Part shown: piece by piece, positions 20,851-31,664 of the stretch | Numbering within the stretch: the first letter of the stretch is position 1 | Layout: each line of letters opens with the position of its first letter | Origin: Aeromicrobium duanguangcaii | Lineage (GTDB): Bacteria; Actinomycetota; Actinomycetes; Propionibacteriales; Nocardioidaceae | NCBI RefSeq assembly: GCF_024508295.1 | Contig: NZ_CP101990.1 | Coordinates: 930,001 to 994,000, forward strand | DNA length: 64,000 nucleotides | Direction: 5' to 3' | Program-made: the position numbers and the translations under genes | The notes under the pieces: model-generated | Seen by the model: the letters and a program-made list of their open reading frames with translations, nothing else | The model's database searches: none | Told to the model about the DNA's origin: nothing

Positions 20851-22686
20851 ATGGCAGTGTCCACCGCCGACCAGCTCGCGATCGTCGAGAACCGCGCCCG
20901 CAATGTGGGGGAGCTCTTCTACGGGCGGGTCGAGGCGTCCGGGCCGCGTGAGGCGTTCCGGTACCCCGACGCGAACGAGAACTGGATCTCGATGACGTGG
21001 AACGAGACGGGGGAGAAGGTCTCCAAGATCGCCGCCGGGCTCGTGGCCCTGGGCGTCGAGCCCGAACAGCGCGTCGCGATCGCCGCGGGCACCCGCATCG
21101 AGTGGATCCTCTCGGACCTCGCGGTGAACGTGGCCGGCGCGGCGACGACCACCGTCTACCCGACGTCGAGCACCGACGACGTCGCCTACATCCTGTCCGA
21201 CTCCGACAGCCGCATCGTGTTCGCCGAGGACGACGAGCAGGTCGCGAAGCTGCGCGAGAAGCGCTCCGAGCTGCCCAGCGTCTCGCGTGTCGTCATCTAC
21301 GAGGGCGAGGCCGACGGCGACTGGGTGATCTCGCTCGACGACCTGATCGCGCTCGGCGAGAAGTACCTGCTCGACCACCCCGACATCCTGCGCGAGCGCG
21401 TCGCGGGCACCGAGCCGGAGTCGCTCGCCACCTTGATCTACACGTCGGGCACCACCGGCCGCCCCAAGGGCGTGCGCCTGGTCCACGACTGCTGGACGTT
21501 CGAGGGCGCCGCCGTCGCCGCCCCGGGCTCGCTGTCCGAGAGCGACCTCGAGTACCGCTGGCTCCCGATGGCGCACTCCTTCGGCAAGGTGCTGCTGACC
21601 GCCCAGCTGACGATCGGCTACCCGTGCGCCGTCGACGGCCGCGTGCCCAAGATCGTCGACAACCTCGCCGTCGTCCGCCCCACGTTCATGGGCGCGGCCC
21701 CGCGCATCTTCGAGAAGGCCTACGGCCGCGTCGTCGGCATGATGGTCGAGGAGGGCGGCGCGAAGCTCAAGCTGTTCCGCTGGGCCGAGAAGGTCGGTCT
21801 GCAGGTCTCGCGCCTCCAGCGCGCCGGCAAGCCGATCCCGGTCGGGCTCAAGATTCAGCACCGCATCGCCGACAAGCTGGTCTTCAGCAAGATCCGCGAT
21901 CGCTTCGGCGGGCGCGTGCGCTTCTTCATCTCCGGCGCCGCGGCGCTGTCGACCGAGATCGCCGAGTGGTTCCACGCCGCCGGCGTGCTCGTCATGGAGG
22001 GCTACGGCCTGACCGAGACGTCGGCCGGCGCGTTCGTGAACGACCCCGACGACTTCAAGATCGGCACGGTCGGCCGGGCGTTCCCGGGCACCGAGGCCAA
22101 GATCGCCGCCGACGGCGAGGTCATGATCAAGGGCCCCAACGTCATGCGCGGCTACCACAACCTCGAGGGTGAGTCGGCCTCCGCGCTGACCGAGGACGGC
22201 TGGCTCGCCACCGGTGACATCGGCGAGTTCGACGCCGACGGCTTCCTGCGCATCACCGACCGCAAGAAGGACCTGTTCAAGACCTCCGGCGGCAAGTACG
22301 TGGCCCCCTCGCACGTCGAGGGCACGTTCAAGGCCGTCTGCCCGCTGGCCAGCCAGATGGTCGTCCACGGCAACGACCGCAACTTCTGCTCGGCCCTGAT
22401 CACGCTCGACCCGGACGCGGCCGAGGCCTGGGCCGAGAGCCACGGCATGGCCGGTGCGACCTACGCCGAGATCGCCGCGTCGGACCAGATGCTGGCCGAG
22501 ATGGCCGGGTACATCGACGAGCTCAACTCGCGGCTCAACCGCTGGGAGACGATCAAGAAGTGGGCCCTGCTCGACCACGACCTGTCCATCGAGTCCGGTG
22601 AGATCACCCCGAGCATGAAGGTCAAGCGCCGCGTCGTCGAGGAGCGCAACGCCGACCTGCTCAACAGCTTCTACGTCGAGGCCTGA
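20851..22686 (+). CDS. Long-chain fatty-acid--CoA ligase (FadD15-like)
   Basis: A 611-residue ANL-superfamily enzyme making acyl-CoA from fatty acid, ATP and CoA. The P-loop YTSGTTGRPKGVRL lies near residue 196, the adenylate motif MEGYGLTETSAG mid-protein, and the hinge TGDIGEFDADGFLRITDRKKD and SGGKYVAP segment before the C-terminal lid. The protein is of the long-chain type and similar in length to mycobacterial FadD15. A TAGGGT -10 box at 20800-20805 gives a leader of about 40 bases with a GGGAGAA ribosome-binding site. Substrate chain length is inferred from family only. Confidence 0.94.
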   Translation: MAVSTADQLAIVENRARNVGELFYGRVEASGPREAFRYPDANENWISMTWNETGEKVSKIAAGLVALGVEPEQRVAIAAGTRIEWILSDLAVNVAGAATTTVYPTSSTDDVAYILSDSDSRIVFAEDDEQVAKLREKRSELPSVSRVVIYEGEADGDWVISLDDLIALGEKYLLDHPDILRERVAGTEPESLATLIYTSGTTGRPKGVRLVHDCWTFEGAAVAAPGSLSESDLEYRWLPMAHSFGKVLLTAQLTIGYPCAVDGRVPKIVDNLAVVRPTFMGAAPRIFEKAYGRVVGMMVEEGGAKLKLFRWAEKVGLQVSRLQRAGKPIPVGLKIQHRIADKLVFSKIRDRFGGRVRFFISGAAALSTEIAEWFHAAGVLVMEGYGLTETSAGAFVNDPDDFKIGTVGRAFPGTEAKIAADGEVMIKGPNVMRGYHNLEGESASALTEDGWLATGDIGEFDADGFLRITDRKKDLFKTSGGKYVAPSHVEGTFKAVCPLASQMVVHGNDRNFCSALITLDPDAAEAWAESHGMAGATYAEIAASDQMLAEMAGYIDELNSRLNRWETIKKWALLDHDLSIESGEITPSMKVKRRVVEERNADLLNSFYVEA

Positions 22687-22710
22687 TTCGGGGCCGCGTA
22701 CTCTGGGAGC

Positions 22711-23829
22711 GTGGCGTTCGGCATCTATCTGCACGTGCCGTTCTGCTCCGTGCGGTGCGGCTACTGCGACTTCAACACGTACACCGCCGACGAGCTCGGC
22801 GGACCCGACGTGATCGGCGCGTCCAGGGCCACCTACATCGAGGCGGCCCTGGCCGAGCTGTCGCTCGTCCCCGAGCGCACGGTCGACACCGTGTTCGTCG
22901 GGGGCGGCACGCCGTCGCAGGTGCCGGCGGGCGACCTCGTGCGGTTCCTGCGCGCGGTCGACCACCGGTTGGGCCTCGCACCCGGCGCCGAGGTCACGAC
23001 CGAGGCCAACCCCGACAGCGTCTCGCCGCAGTCGCTGGCCGAGCTGCGCGAGGGCGGGTTCACCCGGATCTCGTTCGGCATGCAGTCGGCGGTGCCCCAC
23101 GTCCTGTCGGTGCTCGAGCGCACCCACGATCCCGAGCGCGTCCCGCAGGCCGTCGCCTGGGCGCGCGAGGCCGGATTCGAGCAGGTCAGCCTCGACCTCA
23201 TCTACGGCACGCCGACCGAGTCGATGGACGACTGGCGGCACTCCGTGGAGTCCGCGCTGGCCATGGAACCGAACCACATCAGCGCCTACGCCCTGATCGT
23301 CGAGCAAGGCACGGCGTTCGCGCGCAAGGTCCGCCGCGGCGAGGTCGTCATGCCCGACGACGACGAGACCGCGGACAAGTACCTGCTCGCCGACGACCTG
23401 ATGGCGGCCGCCGGACTGCACTGGTACGAGCTGTCCAACTGGGCCCGGGACGAGGCCGCGCAGTGCCGTCACAACATCGGCTACTGGAACGGCGGCCAGT
23501 GGTGGGGCGTCGGGCCCGGCGCGCACTCCTTCGTCGGCGGTGAGCGCTGGTGGAACGTCAAGCACCCGGCGGCCTACGCCCAGCGGCTGACCGCGGGCGA
23601 GTCGCCGCGCGCCGACGGCGAGCGACCCGATGCGGACGCGCGGCACCTCGAGGACGTCATGCTGCGGATCCGTCTCGCCGAGGGCATCGAGACCGCGTTG
23701 CTGGGCGACGCCGATCGCCTCGTCGACGCCGGCTGGCTGACGCCCGTCGGGGACCGCATGGTGCTCACCCGCACCGGGCGCCTCATGGCGGACCGGGTCG
23801 TGCTCGAGGCGGTCGAGGCGCTCGATTGA
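22711..23829 (+). CDS. hemW: Radical SAM heme chaperone HemW
   Basis: A 372-residue radical SAM protein with the cluster motif C12-x3-C16-x2-C19 (HVPFCSVRCGYCDF). HemW-specific features follow: FVGGGTPS, EANPDS, SFGMQS and DLIYGTP. It transfers heme to haemoproteins rather than oxidising coproporphyrinogen like the related HemN. GTG 22711 follows a TACTCT -10 box by 6 bases. The lepA...hemW...hrcA order is conserved in actinomycetes. Confidence 0.95.
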   Translation: MAFGIYLHVPFCSVRCGYCDFNTYTADELGGPDVIGASRATYIEAALAELSLVPERTVDTVFVGGGTPSQVPAGDLVRFLRAVDHRLGLAPGAEVTTEANPDSVSPQSLAELREGGFTRISFGMQSAVPHVLSVLERTHDPERVPQAVAWAREAGFEQVSLDLIYGTPTESMDDWRHSVESALAMEPNHISAYALIVEQGTAFARKVRRGEVVMPDDDETADKYLLADDLMAAAGLHWYELSNWARDEAAQCRHNIGYWNGGQWWGVGPGAHSFVGGERWWNVKHPAAYAQRLTAGESPRADGERPDADARHLEDVMLRIRLAEGIETALLGDADRLVDAGWLTPVGDRMVLTRTGRLMADRVVLEAVEALD

Positions 23830-23864
23830 GCGCGGACCCGCCCCGGTTCGGCTACGTTCACCCC

Positions 23865-25310
23865 ATGGGCGAGGCGGGCATGACGACGCATCACTCCACG
23901 GTCACCAAGGTCGGCCGCCCGGTCCTGACCGCGATGGTGATCGGCTCGATGGTCGGCGGCGGGGTCTTCTCGCTGCCGGGCGGCTTCGCGACGACCACCG
24001 GCGTGGCCGGCGCGCTCATCGCGTGGACGCTGGCCGGCACGGGCATGCTCATGCTCGCGCTGTGCTTCCAGAACCTGGCCCTGCGCCGACCCGAGCTCGA
24101 CGCCGGCGTCTTCATCTACGCCAAGGCCGGCTTCGGCGACTACGTCGGCTTCAACTCCGCGATCGGCTACTGGGCCAGCGGCGTGGCCGGCAACGCCTTC
24201 TACTGGGTGTTCATCACCGCGACGATCGGTGCGTTCCTGCCGGGGTTCGGCAGCGGCGGCACGCTGCTGGCGGTCGCCGTCTCGACGGTCGGGGTGTGGG
24301 TGTTCCACTTCCTCATCGCCCGCGGCGTGCGGGACGCGGCGGTCGTCAACCGGATCGTCACGATCTGCAAGCTGGTGCCGATCCTGGTGTTCGTGGTTGT
24401 GCTGGCCACGCAGTTCGACCCGGAGGTGTTCCGCGCCAACTTCCTCGCCCGGGACGAACTCGGCTCGCTGACCGACCAGGTCAGGAACACGATGATCATC
24501 ACGACGTTCGTGTTCATCGGGGTCGAGGGCGCCAGCGTCTACTCGCGCCACGCCCAGCGCCGTGAGGACGTGGGCACAGCCACCGTGCTGGGCTTCCTGA
24601 GCGTCCTGGCGCTGTTCGCCCTGGTGACGATGGTCTCCTACGGGGCGTTCGACCGGTCCCGGATCGCCCAGACGCGAGAGCCGTCGATGGTCGGCCTGTT
24701 CGAGGGCGTCGTCGGGCCGTGGGGCGAGTGGTTCGTCAGCGCCGGCGTCGTGGTGTCCGTGCTCGGCGCCTACCTGGCGTGGACGCTGATGGCGGCCGAG
24801 GTCATGCACGCTCCCGCCCGCGCGGAGGACATGCCGGCCGCGCTGGGGCGCGAGAACGACCACGGCACGCCGATCGGCGCGCTGCTGGCGACCACCGTGG
24901 GCGCCCAGGTGCTGCTGGGCCTCACGCTGCTGATCAGCGACTCGCTGAACTTCATGCTGGCGCTGAGCACGTGCATGGTGCTGGTGCCGTACCTGCTGGC
25001 CGCCGCCTACGCGCTCAAGCTCGCCGTCACGGGCGAGACCTACGAGCACGACGCACGCCACCGGCGACGGCACGCCGTCATCGCCGTGCTGGCCGTGGCC
25101 TACGCGATCTTCCTCTTCGTGGCGGCCGGACCGCCCTTCCTGCTCCTGTCGTGCTTGGTCTACGCGCCGGCAGCGCTGCTGTACGTACGGGCGCGCACCG
25201 AGCGTGGCCGACGGATCTTCACCCGGGCCGAGCTCGTGCTCTTCCTGATCATCTGCGTCGGCGCGATCGCCGGCGTCTACACGCTCTCGACCGGCGGGAT
25301 CGACGTGTGA
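23865..25310 (+). CDS. APC-family basic amino acid antiporter (arginine/ornithine type)
   Basis: A 481-residue polytopic membrane protein with about twelve helices. The first helix has the APC signature [17 protein letters not shown], and a later [19 protein letters not shown] matches the basic amino acid/polyamine antiporter (APA, ArcD-like) group. It probably exchanges arginine for ornithine, citrulline or another basic amino acid. ATG 23865 is placed 6 bases after a TACGTT box; ATG 23880 is an alternative. Arginine deiminase starts 25 bases downstream, so both form an arginine-use operon. Confidence 0.88.
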   Translation: MGEAGMTTHHSTVTKVGRPVLTAMVIGSMVGGGVFSLPGGFATTTGVAGALIAWTLAGTGMLMLALCFQNLALRRPELDAGVFIYAKAGFGDYVGFNSAIGYWASGVAGNAFYWVFITATIGAFLPGFGSGGTLLAVAVSTVGVWVFHFLIARGVRDAAVVNRIVTICKLVPILVFVVVLATQFDPEVFRANFLARDELGSLTDQVRNTMIITTFVFIGVEGASVYSRHAQRREDVGTATVLGFLSVLALFALVTMVSYGAFDRSRIAQTREPSMVGLFEGVVGPWGEWFVSAGVVVSVLGAYLAWTLMAAEVMHAPARAEDMPAALGRENDHGTPIGALLATTVGAQVLLGLTLLISDSLNFMLALSTCMVLVPYLLAAAYALKLAVTGETYEHDARHRRRHAVIAVLAVAYAIFLFVAAGPPFLLLSCLVYAPAALLYVRARTERGRRIFTRAELVLFLIICVGAIAGVYTLSTGGIDV

Positions 25311-25335
25311 CCCGCCACCACCGGAAGGACCTCCG

Positions 25336-26583
25336 ATGACCCAGCCGTCCGACGCCTACGGCGTCCACTCCGAGGTGGGCCGCCTCCGCAAGGTCCTGGT
25401 CTGCGAGCCGGGGCTGGCCCACGAGCGGCTCACGCCGTCCAACTGCAAGGACCTGCTGTTCGACGACGTGCTGTGGGTCGAGCACGCCCAGCGCGACCAC
25501 GCGGACTTCGTGGCGATGATGCGAGCGCGCGACATCGAGGTGGTCGAGCTGCACGACGTGCTCGCCCAGACGATGGCCGACCCCGCCGCGCGCACCTGGC
25601 TGCTGGACCGCAAGATCGTCCCGAACGAGGTCGGCATCGGGCTCGTGGAGGAGACCCGGGCGTACCTCGACGGCCTCGCGGCGGCCGACCTCGCCCGCTA
25701 CCTCATCGGCGGCCTGTCGACCCGCGAGCTGCCCAGCGAGCTCTCCGCGGGGTACCGCGCCCTCGTCCGCCAGGCGCACGGCGGCCACGAGTACCTGATG
25801 CCGCCGCTGCCCAACACCCTCTACACCCGCGACACGACCTGCTGGGTGCACGGCGGGGTGACGCTGAACCCGCTCTACTGGGCGGCCCGCAAGGACGAGA
25901 CGCTCCTGATGAAGGCGATCTACGAGTTCCACCCGGAGTTCGTGGGGTCGACCGTGTGGTGGGGCGACCCGGAGGTCAACTGGGGCACCGCCACCGTGGA
26001 GGGCGGCGACGTGATGGTGCCCGGCGGGGGCGTCGTGCTGATCGGGATGAGCGAGCGCTCCTCGCGGCAGGGCATCACCCAGCTGGCCAAGGCCTTGTTC
26101 GAGCAGGGCGCGGCGGAGCGGGTCATCGTCGCGGGGATGCCGAAGCTGCGCGCGGCGATGCACCTGGACACGGTCTTCACGTTCGCCGACCGTGACGTCG
26201 TGACCGTCTATCCCGAGATCGTGAACACGATCCATGCCTTCACGATCGTGCCCTCGGACGTCGCACCCGGCATCGAGGTGATCGATCACGACGACACCCC
26301 GTTCCTCGAGGTGGTGGCGAAGGCCATGGGTGTGGGGAAGTTCCAGGTCGTCGAGACCGGCGGCAGCGAGTACGACATCCAGCGCCAGCAGTGGGACAGC
26401 GGGAACAACCTCGTCGCGCTCGAGCCGGGCGTCGTGGTGGCCTACGACCGCAACACCCACACCAACTCGCTGCTGCGCCAGGCCGGGCTCGAGGTCATCG
26501 AGATCGTCGGCGCCGAGCTGGGGCGCGGCCGCGGTGGTGGCCACTGCATGACGGGCCCGCTGATCCGCGACGCGGTGGACTGA
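25336..26583 (+). CDS. arcA: Arginine deiminase
   Basis: A 415-residue hydrolase converting arginine to citrulline and ammonia. The family landmarks are present: [15 protein letters not shown] at the N-terminus, the substrate-binding [17 protein letters not shown] segment in the middle, EGGD, and the catalytic cysteine C404 in [13 protein letters not shown] near the C-terminus. A GGAAGGAC ribosome-binding site precedes the ATG. It follows the antiporter gene, but neither ornithine transcarbamylase nor carbamate kinase is adjacent, so ATP yield through the full pathway cannot be assumed. Ammonia production for acid resistance is one alternative. Confidence 0.97.
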   Translation: MTQPSDAYGVHSEVGRLRKVLVCEPGLAHERLTPSNCKDLLFDDVLWVEHAQRDHADFVAMMRARDIEVVELHDVLAQTMADPAARTWLLDRKIVPNEVGIGLVEETRAYLDGLAAADLARYLIGGLSTRELPSELSAGYRALVRQAHGGHEYLMPPLPNTLYTRDTTCWVHGGVTLNPLYWAARKDETLLMKAIYEFHPEFVGSTVWWGDPEVNWGTATVEGGDVMVPGGGVVLIGMSERSSRQGITQLAKALFEQGAAERVIVAGMPKLRAAMHLDTVFTFADRDVVTVYPEIVNTIHAFTIVPSDVAPGIEVIDHDDTPFLEVVAKAMGVGKFQVVETGGSEYDIQRQQWDSGNNLVALEPGVVVAYDRNTHTNSLLRQAGLEVIEIVGAELGRGRGGGHCMTGPLIRDAVD

Positions 26584-26586
26584 GTC

Positions 26587-27423
26587 CTACGCCGGCTGGG
26601 TGACGAAGTCGATGAGCTCCTCGACCCGGCCGAGGAAGGCGGGCTCGAGGTCGGTCCAGGAGTCGACCCGTCCGAGCATGGCCTTCCAGGCGCGCGCGAT
26701 GTCGGCCTGGTTCTCGTGCGGCCAGCCCAGATGGGCGCAGATGCCCTTCTTCCACTCCACGTTGCGCGGGATCGTGGGCCACGCGTCCATGCCGAGGCGC
26801 TGCGGCTTGATCGACTGCCACACGTCGACGTAGGGGTGGCCGACGACCAGCAGGTGGGGGACGTGCTTGACCTCGTCGGCCAGCCGCTGCTCCTTCGAGC
26901 CCTTCACGAGATGGTCGACCAGGACGCCGAGGCGACGCTTCGCGGTGGGCTTGAAGTCCCGCACGATCGCGGCCAGGTCGTCGATGCCGCCGAGGTACTC
27001 GACCGCCACGCCCTCGGCGCGCAGGTCGTCGCCCCACACCTTCTCGACCAGCTCGGCGTCGTGGCGACCCTCGACGTAGATCCGGCTGGGCAGCGCCACC
27101 CTGGCGCGCGTGTCGGCCGCCAGGCGTGATCCCGAGGCGGTGCGGGTGGGCGCGGCCGCGGTCTTCGGGGTCGGTGCGACCAGGACGACCGGCTTGCCCT
27201 CCATCAGGAAGCCCGGTCCCAGCGGGAAGACCTTGCGGCGCAGCCGGCGGTCCTCCAGCTCGACGGTGCCGAGATCGCGCTCGACGCGCATGATCTCGCC
27301 GACGAAGCCGCTGGAGGCCTCCTCGACGACGAGGCCGAGGTCGGCGGCCAGCTCGGTCGAGCGGCCGCGCTTGGGCTTGCGCCAGTCACCGGACAGGACG
27401 TCCTGGCCGTACCGGTCAGCCAT
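26587..27423 (-). CDS. DUF3097 family protein
   Basis: A 278-residue protein of a family known mainly from Actinomycetota. Landmarks are the DRYGQDVL start, a small beta domain (GFVGEIMRVERDLGTVELEDR), and a TOPRIM-like part with IYVEGRHDAELVEKVWG and LGVLVDHLVKGSKE, followed by VGHPYVDVWQSIKP. The VEGRHDAE and DHLVKG acidic motifs suggest metal-dependent nucleic-acid chemistry, but that is inference; no function is established to my knowledge. Its ATG overlaps the upstream gene's stop by 8 bases. It converges on arcA with only 3 bases between the stops. Confidence 0.88.
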   Translation of the reverse strand: MADRYGQDVLSGDWRKPKRGRSTELAADLGLVVEEASSGFVGEIMRVERDLGTVELEDRRLRRKVFPLGPGFLMEGKPVVLVAPTPKTAAAPTRTASGSRLAADTRARVALPSRIYVEGRHDAELVEKVWGDDLRAEGVAVEYLGGIDDLAAIVRDFKPTAKRRLGVLVDHLVKGSKEQRLADEVKHVPHLLVVGHPYVDVWQSIKPQRLGMDAWPTIPRNVEWKKGICAHLGWPHENQADIARAWKAMLGRVDSWTDLEPAFLGRVEELIDFVTQPA

Positions 27424-27844
27424 GCCCGAACCACACGCCGAGCAACCGCTGGTGGAACGCCTCGATGTCGTCCTTCGAGCCGCTGTCGAGGGTGTCGTCC
27501 ACGATCAGGCCGATCGCCAGGTCGACCGCGGCCGGCCACGAGTCGGGGACGGTGTCGGGGACGTCATCGGTGACCAGGGCGCCGAGCGCGACGTCGGGGG
27601 AGTGCCCCGGTCGCGTCACCACCATCACGAGCTCGCCGCCCTCGGGGCCGTGGCCCAGGTGGGAGATCTCGACGAACGTCTCGCCCACGGCGGTGGCCCA
27701 CACCGCGGCCATCTGGCCGCCGCGGGACTCGTGCTGGACGGTCGTTCCGTCGGGCGCCGTGACGGCATAGGGCGTGTAGACCAGGACCTCATCGCCGTCG
27801 ACGACCTGGATCGAACCGTCGTCGCGCACGGACACGTCACTCAC
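27416..27844 (-). CDS. Conserved hypothetical protein upstream of the DUF3097 gene
   Basis: A 142-residue soluble protein without a signal peptide (SDVSVRDDGSIQVVDGDEVLVYTPYAV...). It is acidic, with predicted beta strands at the N-terminus and a helical C-terminus (IEAFHQRLLGVWFGHG). I do not recognise a domain. GTG 27844 is chosen because a CAATCT box lies 6 bases upstream and the longer frame overlaps the hrcA promoter. It is co-transcribed with the DUF3097 gene (8-base overlap) and divergent from hrcA. Confidence 0.7.
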   Translation of the reverse strand: MSDVSVRDDGSIQVVDGDEVLVYTPYAVTAPDGTTVQHESRGGQMAAVWATAVGETFVEISHLGHGPEGGELVMVVTRPGHSPDVALGALVTDDVPDTVPDSWPAAVDLAIGLIVDDTLDSGSKDDIEAFHQRLLGVWFGHG

Positions 27845-27909
27845 CCCGACAGATTGCCATGCTGGCGAGGGGTTCGTGCAGGCGCACCGCCGTGTGACTC
27901 GCCGGTAGA

Positions 27910-27936
27910 CTGGCACTGGACCGGGTCGAGTGCCAG
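27910..27936 (+). promoter_or_regulatory. CIRCE operator for HrcA
   Basis: CTGGCACTG, 9 bases, GAGTGCCAG: a 9-9-9 inverted repeat with 8 of 9 pairs, matching the CIRCE consensus (TTAGCACTC-N9-GAGTGCTAA) in its GCACT/AGTGC core. A TAGACT -10 box overlaps its left edge at 27906-27911, so HrcA bound here would block the hrcA-dnaJ promoter. Confidence 0.88.
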
Positions 27937-27954
27937 CAGCGTGGAGGTGACAGC

Positions 27955-28971
27955 GTGATCGAGGACCGCCGTCTCAACGTCCTGCGCGCGATCGTCGAGG
28001 ACTACGTCGCGACGCAGGAGCCGGTCGGGTCGAAGGCCCTGGTCGAGCGCCACCGGCTGGGCGTCTCGTCGGCCACGATCCGCAACGACATGGCCGCCCT
28101 GGAGGACGAGGGCTACCTGACCGCCCCGCACACCAGCGCCGGCCGCATCCCGACCGACAAGGGCTACCGGATGTTCGTCGACCGGCTGGCCGAGGTGAAG
28201 GCGCTCTCCGTCGCCGAGCGGCGCGCGATCGAGACCTTCCTGTCGGGCGCCATCGACGTCGACGACATCGTCATGCGCAGCGTCAAGATCCTCGCCCAGC
28301 TGACCAACCAGGTCGCGATCGTGCAGTACCCGTCGCTGACCCGCTCGACCGTGCGCCACGTCGAGCTCGTGGCCCTCGAGGGCTCGCGCGTGCTCATCGT
28401 CGTCATCACCAGCAGCGGCCGCGTCGAACAGCGCATCGTCGAGCTGGCCCAGACCCCCGGCGACCAGCTGCTCGCCGACCTGAAGTCGCGCATCGTGCGC
28501 GCCACCTTGGGCGAGCGACTCCCGCAGGCCTCGCTGCAGCTGGCCGACCTCATCGACACGTTCGACATCGAGGACCGCCCGGTCGTCTCCTCGATCGTCA
28601 CGACGCTGGCCAACACCTTCTCCAACGAGCGGTCCGACGAGCGCGTCGCCGTCGGCGGCACCGCCAACCTCGCCCGCTTCGGCGCCGACTTCGACACCGC
28701 CATCCGGCCCGTGCTCGAGGCCATGGAGGAGCAGGTCGTCCTGCTGCGCCTGCTCGGCGAGGCCACCGCCGGACCCCACGTGCGCATCGGTCGCGAGACC
28801 GGCCGCGACGACCTCTCCGGAACCGCCGTCGTCGCCAGCACGTACGGCCCCGATGGCGAGTCCTACGCCCAGTTGGGCACGATGGGACCGACCCGCATGG
28901 ACTATCCCGCCACGATGGCCGCCGTCGGCGCCGTCGCCCGCTACGTCGGCCGCATCCTCGCCGACGGCTGA
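27955..28971 (+). CDS. hrcA: Heat-inducible transcription repressor HrcA
   Basis: A 338-residue repressor. The N-terminal winged helix ([25 protein letters not shown] and [18 protein letters not shown]) recognises CIRCE; the GAF-like middle and C-terminal dimerisation region end with [27 protein letters not shown] ribosome-binding site precedes GTG 27955. Together with the CIRCE element 18 bases upstream this is an autoregulated heat-shock operon that includes dnaJ. Confidence 0.97.
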   Translation: MIEDRRLNVLRAIVEDYVATQEPVGSKALVERHRLGVSSATIRNDMAALEDEGYLTAPHTSAGRIPTDKGYRMFVDRLAEVKALSVAERRAIETFLSGAIDVDDIVMRSVKILAQLTNQVAIVQYPSLTRSTVRHVELVALEGSRVLIVVITSSGRVEQRIVELAQTPGDQLLADLKSRIVRATLGERLPQASLQLADLIDTFDIEDRPVVSSIVTTLANTFSNERSDERVAVGGTANLARFGADFDTAIRPVLEAMEEQVVLLRLLGEATAGPHVRIGRETGRDDLSGTAVVASTYGPDGESYAQLGTMGPTRMDYPATMAAVGAVARYVGRILADG

Positions 28972-29010
28972 GCGCCCCACCTCGCGACTGACTGCGAAAG
29001 AGAAGAGATC

Positions 29011-30153
29011 TTGGACTACTACGAACTGCTCGGCGTCTCCCGCGAGGCCACTCCCGAGGAGTTGAAGAAGGCGTACCGCCGGCTGGCCCGCCAGCTGCAC
29101 CCCGACGTCAACGACGCTCCGGACGCCTCCGAGCGATTCAAGGAGGTCACGACGGCCTACGAGGTGCTGTCGGACCCGCAGAAGCGGTCGGTCTACGACC
29201 GTGGCGGTGACCCGCTGTCCGGTGGCGGCATGGGCGGCGGCTTCGGCCAGGGCTTCAGCTTCGACGACATCATGGACGCGTTCTTCGGCCAGACGTCGTC
29301 GCGCGGTCCCCGGTCCCGGGTCCAGCGCGGTCAGGACGCCCTGCTGCGCCTGTCGGTCAGCCTCGCGGAGGCGGCGTTCGGCGTCACCCGCGACATCAAG
29401 GTCGACACGGCCGTCACGTGCGAGGTCTGCGACGGCTCCGGCGCGAACGAGGGCTCCGAGCCCGTCGCCTGCGGCACGTGCCACGGGCACGGCAGCGTCC
29501 ATCACGTGCAGCGCTCGCTGCTCGGTGACATCCGCACGTCGCGTCCGTGCCCCACGTGCCACGGCTACGGCACGGTCATCCCCGACCCGTGCCGCGAGTG
29601 CGCCGGCGAGGGCCGCGTCCGCTCGCGTCGCAGCCTGCAGGTCAACGTGCCCGCCGGCGTCGACGACGGCAACCGGATCCAGCTCGCCGGCGAGGGCGAG
29701 GTCGGCGCGGGCGGCGGACCGGCCGGCGACCTCTACATCGAGATCAAGGTCGCGCGTCACCCCGTCTTCACCCGTCAGGGCGACGCGCTGGTCTGCCAGG
29801 TCACCGTCCCGATGACCGCGGCCGCGCTGGGCACCCGGATCGACCTGCCGACGCTCGACGCCGAGCGCGAGGACCTCCCGGACCTCGAGAAGTCCGTCGC
29901 GATCGACGTGCCGTCGGGCACCCAGTCCGGCGAGACGATCGTCGCTCGCGGCTTCGGCGTCCCGCGCCTGCGCGGCTCGGGTCGCGGCGACCTCACGGTG
30001 CAGGTCGTCGTCGAGACGCCGCGCGATCTCGACGCCGCGCAGCGCGAGCTGCTCGAGCAGCTCGCGGCCGCTCGCGACGAGGAGCACGTCGACCCGGTCG
30101 TCAGCCACAGCTCGCGGGGCGTCTTCGGCCGCCTGCGCGACGCCTTCAAGTGA
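29011..30153 (+). CDS. dnaJ: Chaperone DnaJ (type I, second actinobacterial copy)
   Basis: A 380-residue Hsp40. The J domain has HPD at residues 30-32, then a short Gly/Phe region ([14 protein letters not shown]). Four CxxCxGxG zinc repeats follow: CEVCDGSG (137), CGTCHGHG (154), CPTCHGYG (180) and CRECAGEG (194), then the C-terminal substrate domains. The start is TTG 29011 with a GAGAAGAG ribosome-binding site. Lying behind hrcA rather than dnaK, it matches the actinobacterial DnaJ2 copy. It stimulates DnaK ATPase activity and delivers unfolded clients. Confidence 0.96.
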   Translation: MDYYELLGVSREATPEELKKAYRRLARQLHPDVNDAPDASERFKEVTTAYEVLSDPQKRSVYDRGGDPLSGGGMGGGFGQGFSFDDIMDAFFGQTSSRGPRSRVQRGQDALLRLSVSLAEAAFGVTRDIKVDTAVTCEVCDGSGANEGSEPVACGTCHGHGSVHHVQRSLLGDIRTSRPCPTCHGYGTVIPDPCRECAGEGRVRSRRSLQVNVPAGVDDGNRIQLAGEGEVGAGGGPAGDLYIEIKVARHPVFTRQGDALVCQVTVPMTAAALGTRIDLPTLDAEREDLPDLEKSVAIDVPSGTQSGETIVARGFGVPRLRGSGRGDLTVQVVVETPRDLDAAQRELLEQLAAARDEEHVDPVVSHSSRGVFGRLRDAFK

Positions 30154-30160
30154 TCTCCCG

Positions 30161-30233
30161 CCTCCCGAGATCTGCTCCCCATCTGACCTTTGAGTCGGTC
30201 TCAAAGGTTCATTGAGGAGCAAATCTCGGGAGG
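30161..30233. repeat. Nested long hairpin C between dnaJ and the HIT gene
   Basis: Outer arms of 18 bases (30161-30178 and 30216-30233) pair with one mismatch; inside them a second perfect stem, ACCTTTGAG/CTCAAAGGT (30186-30194 and 30200-30208), closes a TCGGT loop. It is AT-richer than its surroundings and has no T tract. The two-tier architecture goes beyond a normal terminator and overlaps the -10 region of the next gene. Confidence 0.85.
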
Positions 30234-30249
30234 TCGCTAGAGTCGGCGC

Positions 30250-30594
30250 ATGGCTGCTGACTGCATCTTCTGCAAGATCGTCGCGGGCGAGATCCCGGCC
30301 GACGTCGTCGCCGAGAGCGAGCACACGCTGGCGTTCCGGGACATCAACCCCAAGGCGCCCGTGCACGTGCTCGTGGTGCCGAAGGTCCACGCCCGCGACG
30401 CCGCCGAGCTCGCACAGGCCGAGCCGGCGATCGCCGCCGAGCTGCTGGCCCAGACGCGCGTCATCGCGGCGCAGGAGGGGTACGAGGACTACAACCTGGT
30501 CTTCAACACCGGGGCGAACGCGGGCCAGACCGTCTTCCACGCCCATGCCCACGTGCTGGCCGGGGTCGACGTCTCGAAGCTGTTCCTGGCCTGA
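30250..30594 (+). CDS. HIT family nucleotide hydrolase/transferase
   Basis: A 114-residue histidine-triad protein of the HINT type (purine nucleoside phosphoramidase-like). CIFCKIVAGEIPA at the N-terminus and the catalytic triad HAHAHVLAG near residues 97-105 are clear; NTGANAGQTVFHAH is the typical HINT segment. ATG 30250 follows TAGAGT by 6 bases. It is normally found between dnaJ2 and phoH in actinomycetes. The physiological substrate is not defined by sequence. Confidence 0.94.
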   Translation: MAADCIFCKIVAGEIPADVVAESEHTLAFRDINPKAPVHVLVVPKVHARDAAELAQAEPAIAAELLAQTRVIAAQEGYEDYNLVFNTGANAGQTVFHAHAHVLAGVDVSKLFLA

Positions 30595-30641
30595 GCCGAC
30601 GTGGCTGCGTGGACTGTGACCGAGCCGTAGACTGGAGGGGT

Positions 30642-31641
<1,000 letters not shown>

Positions 31642-31664
<23 letters not shown>

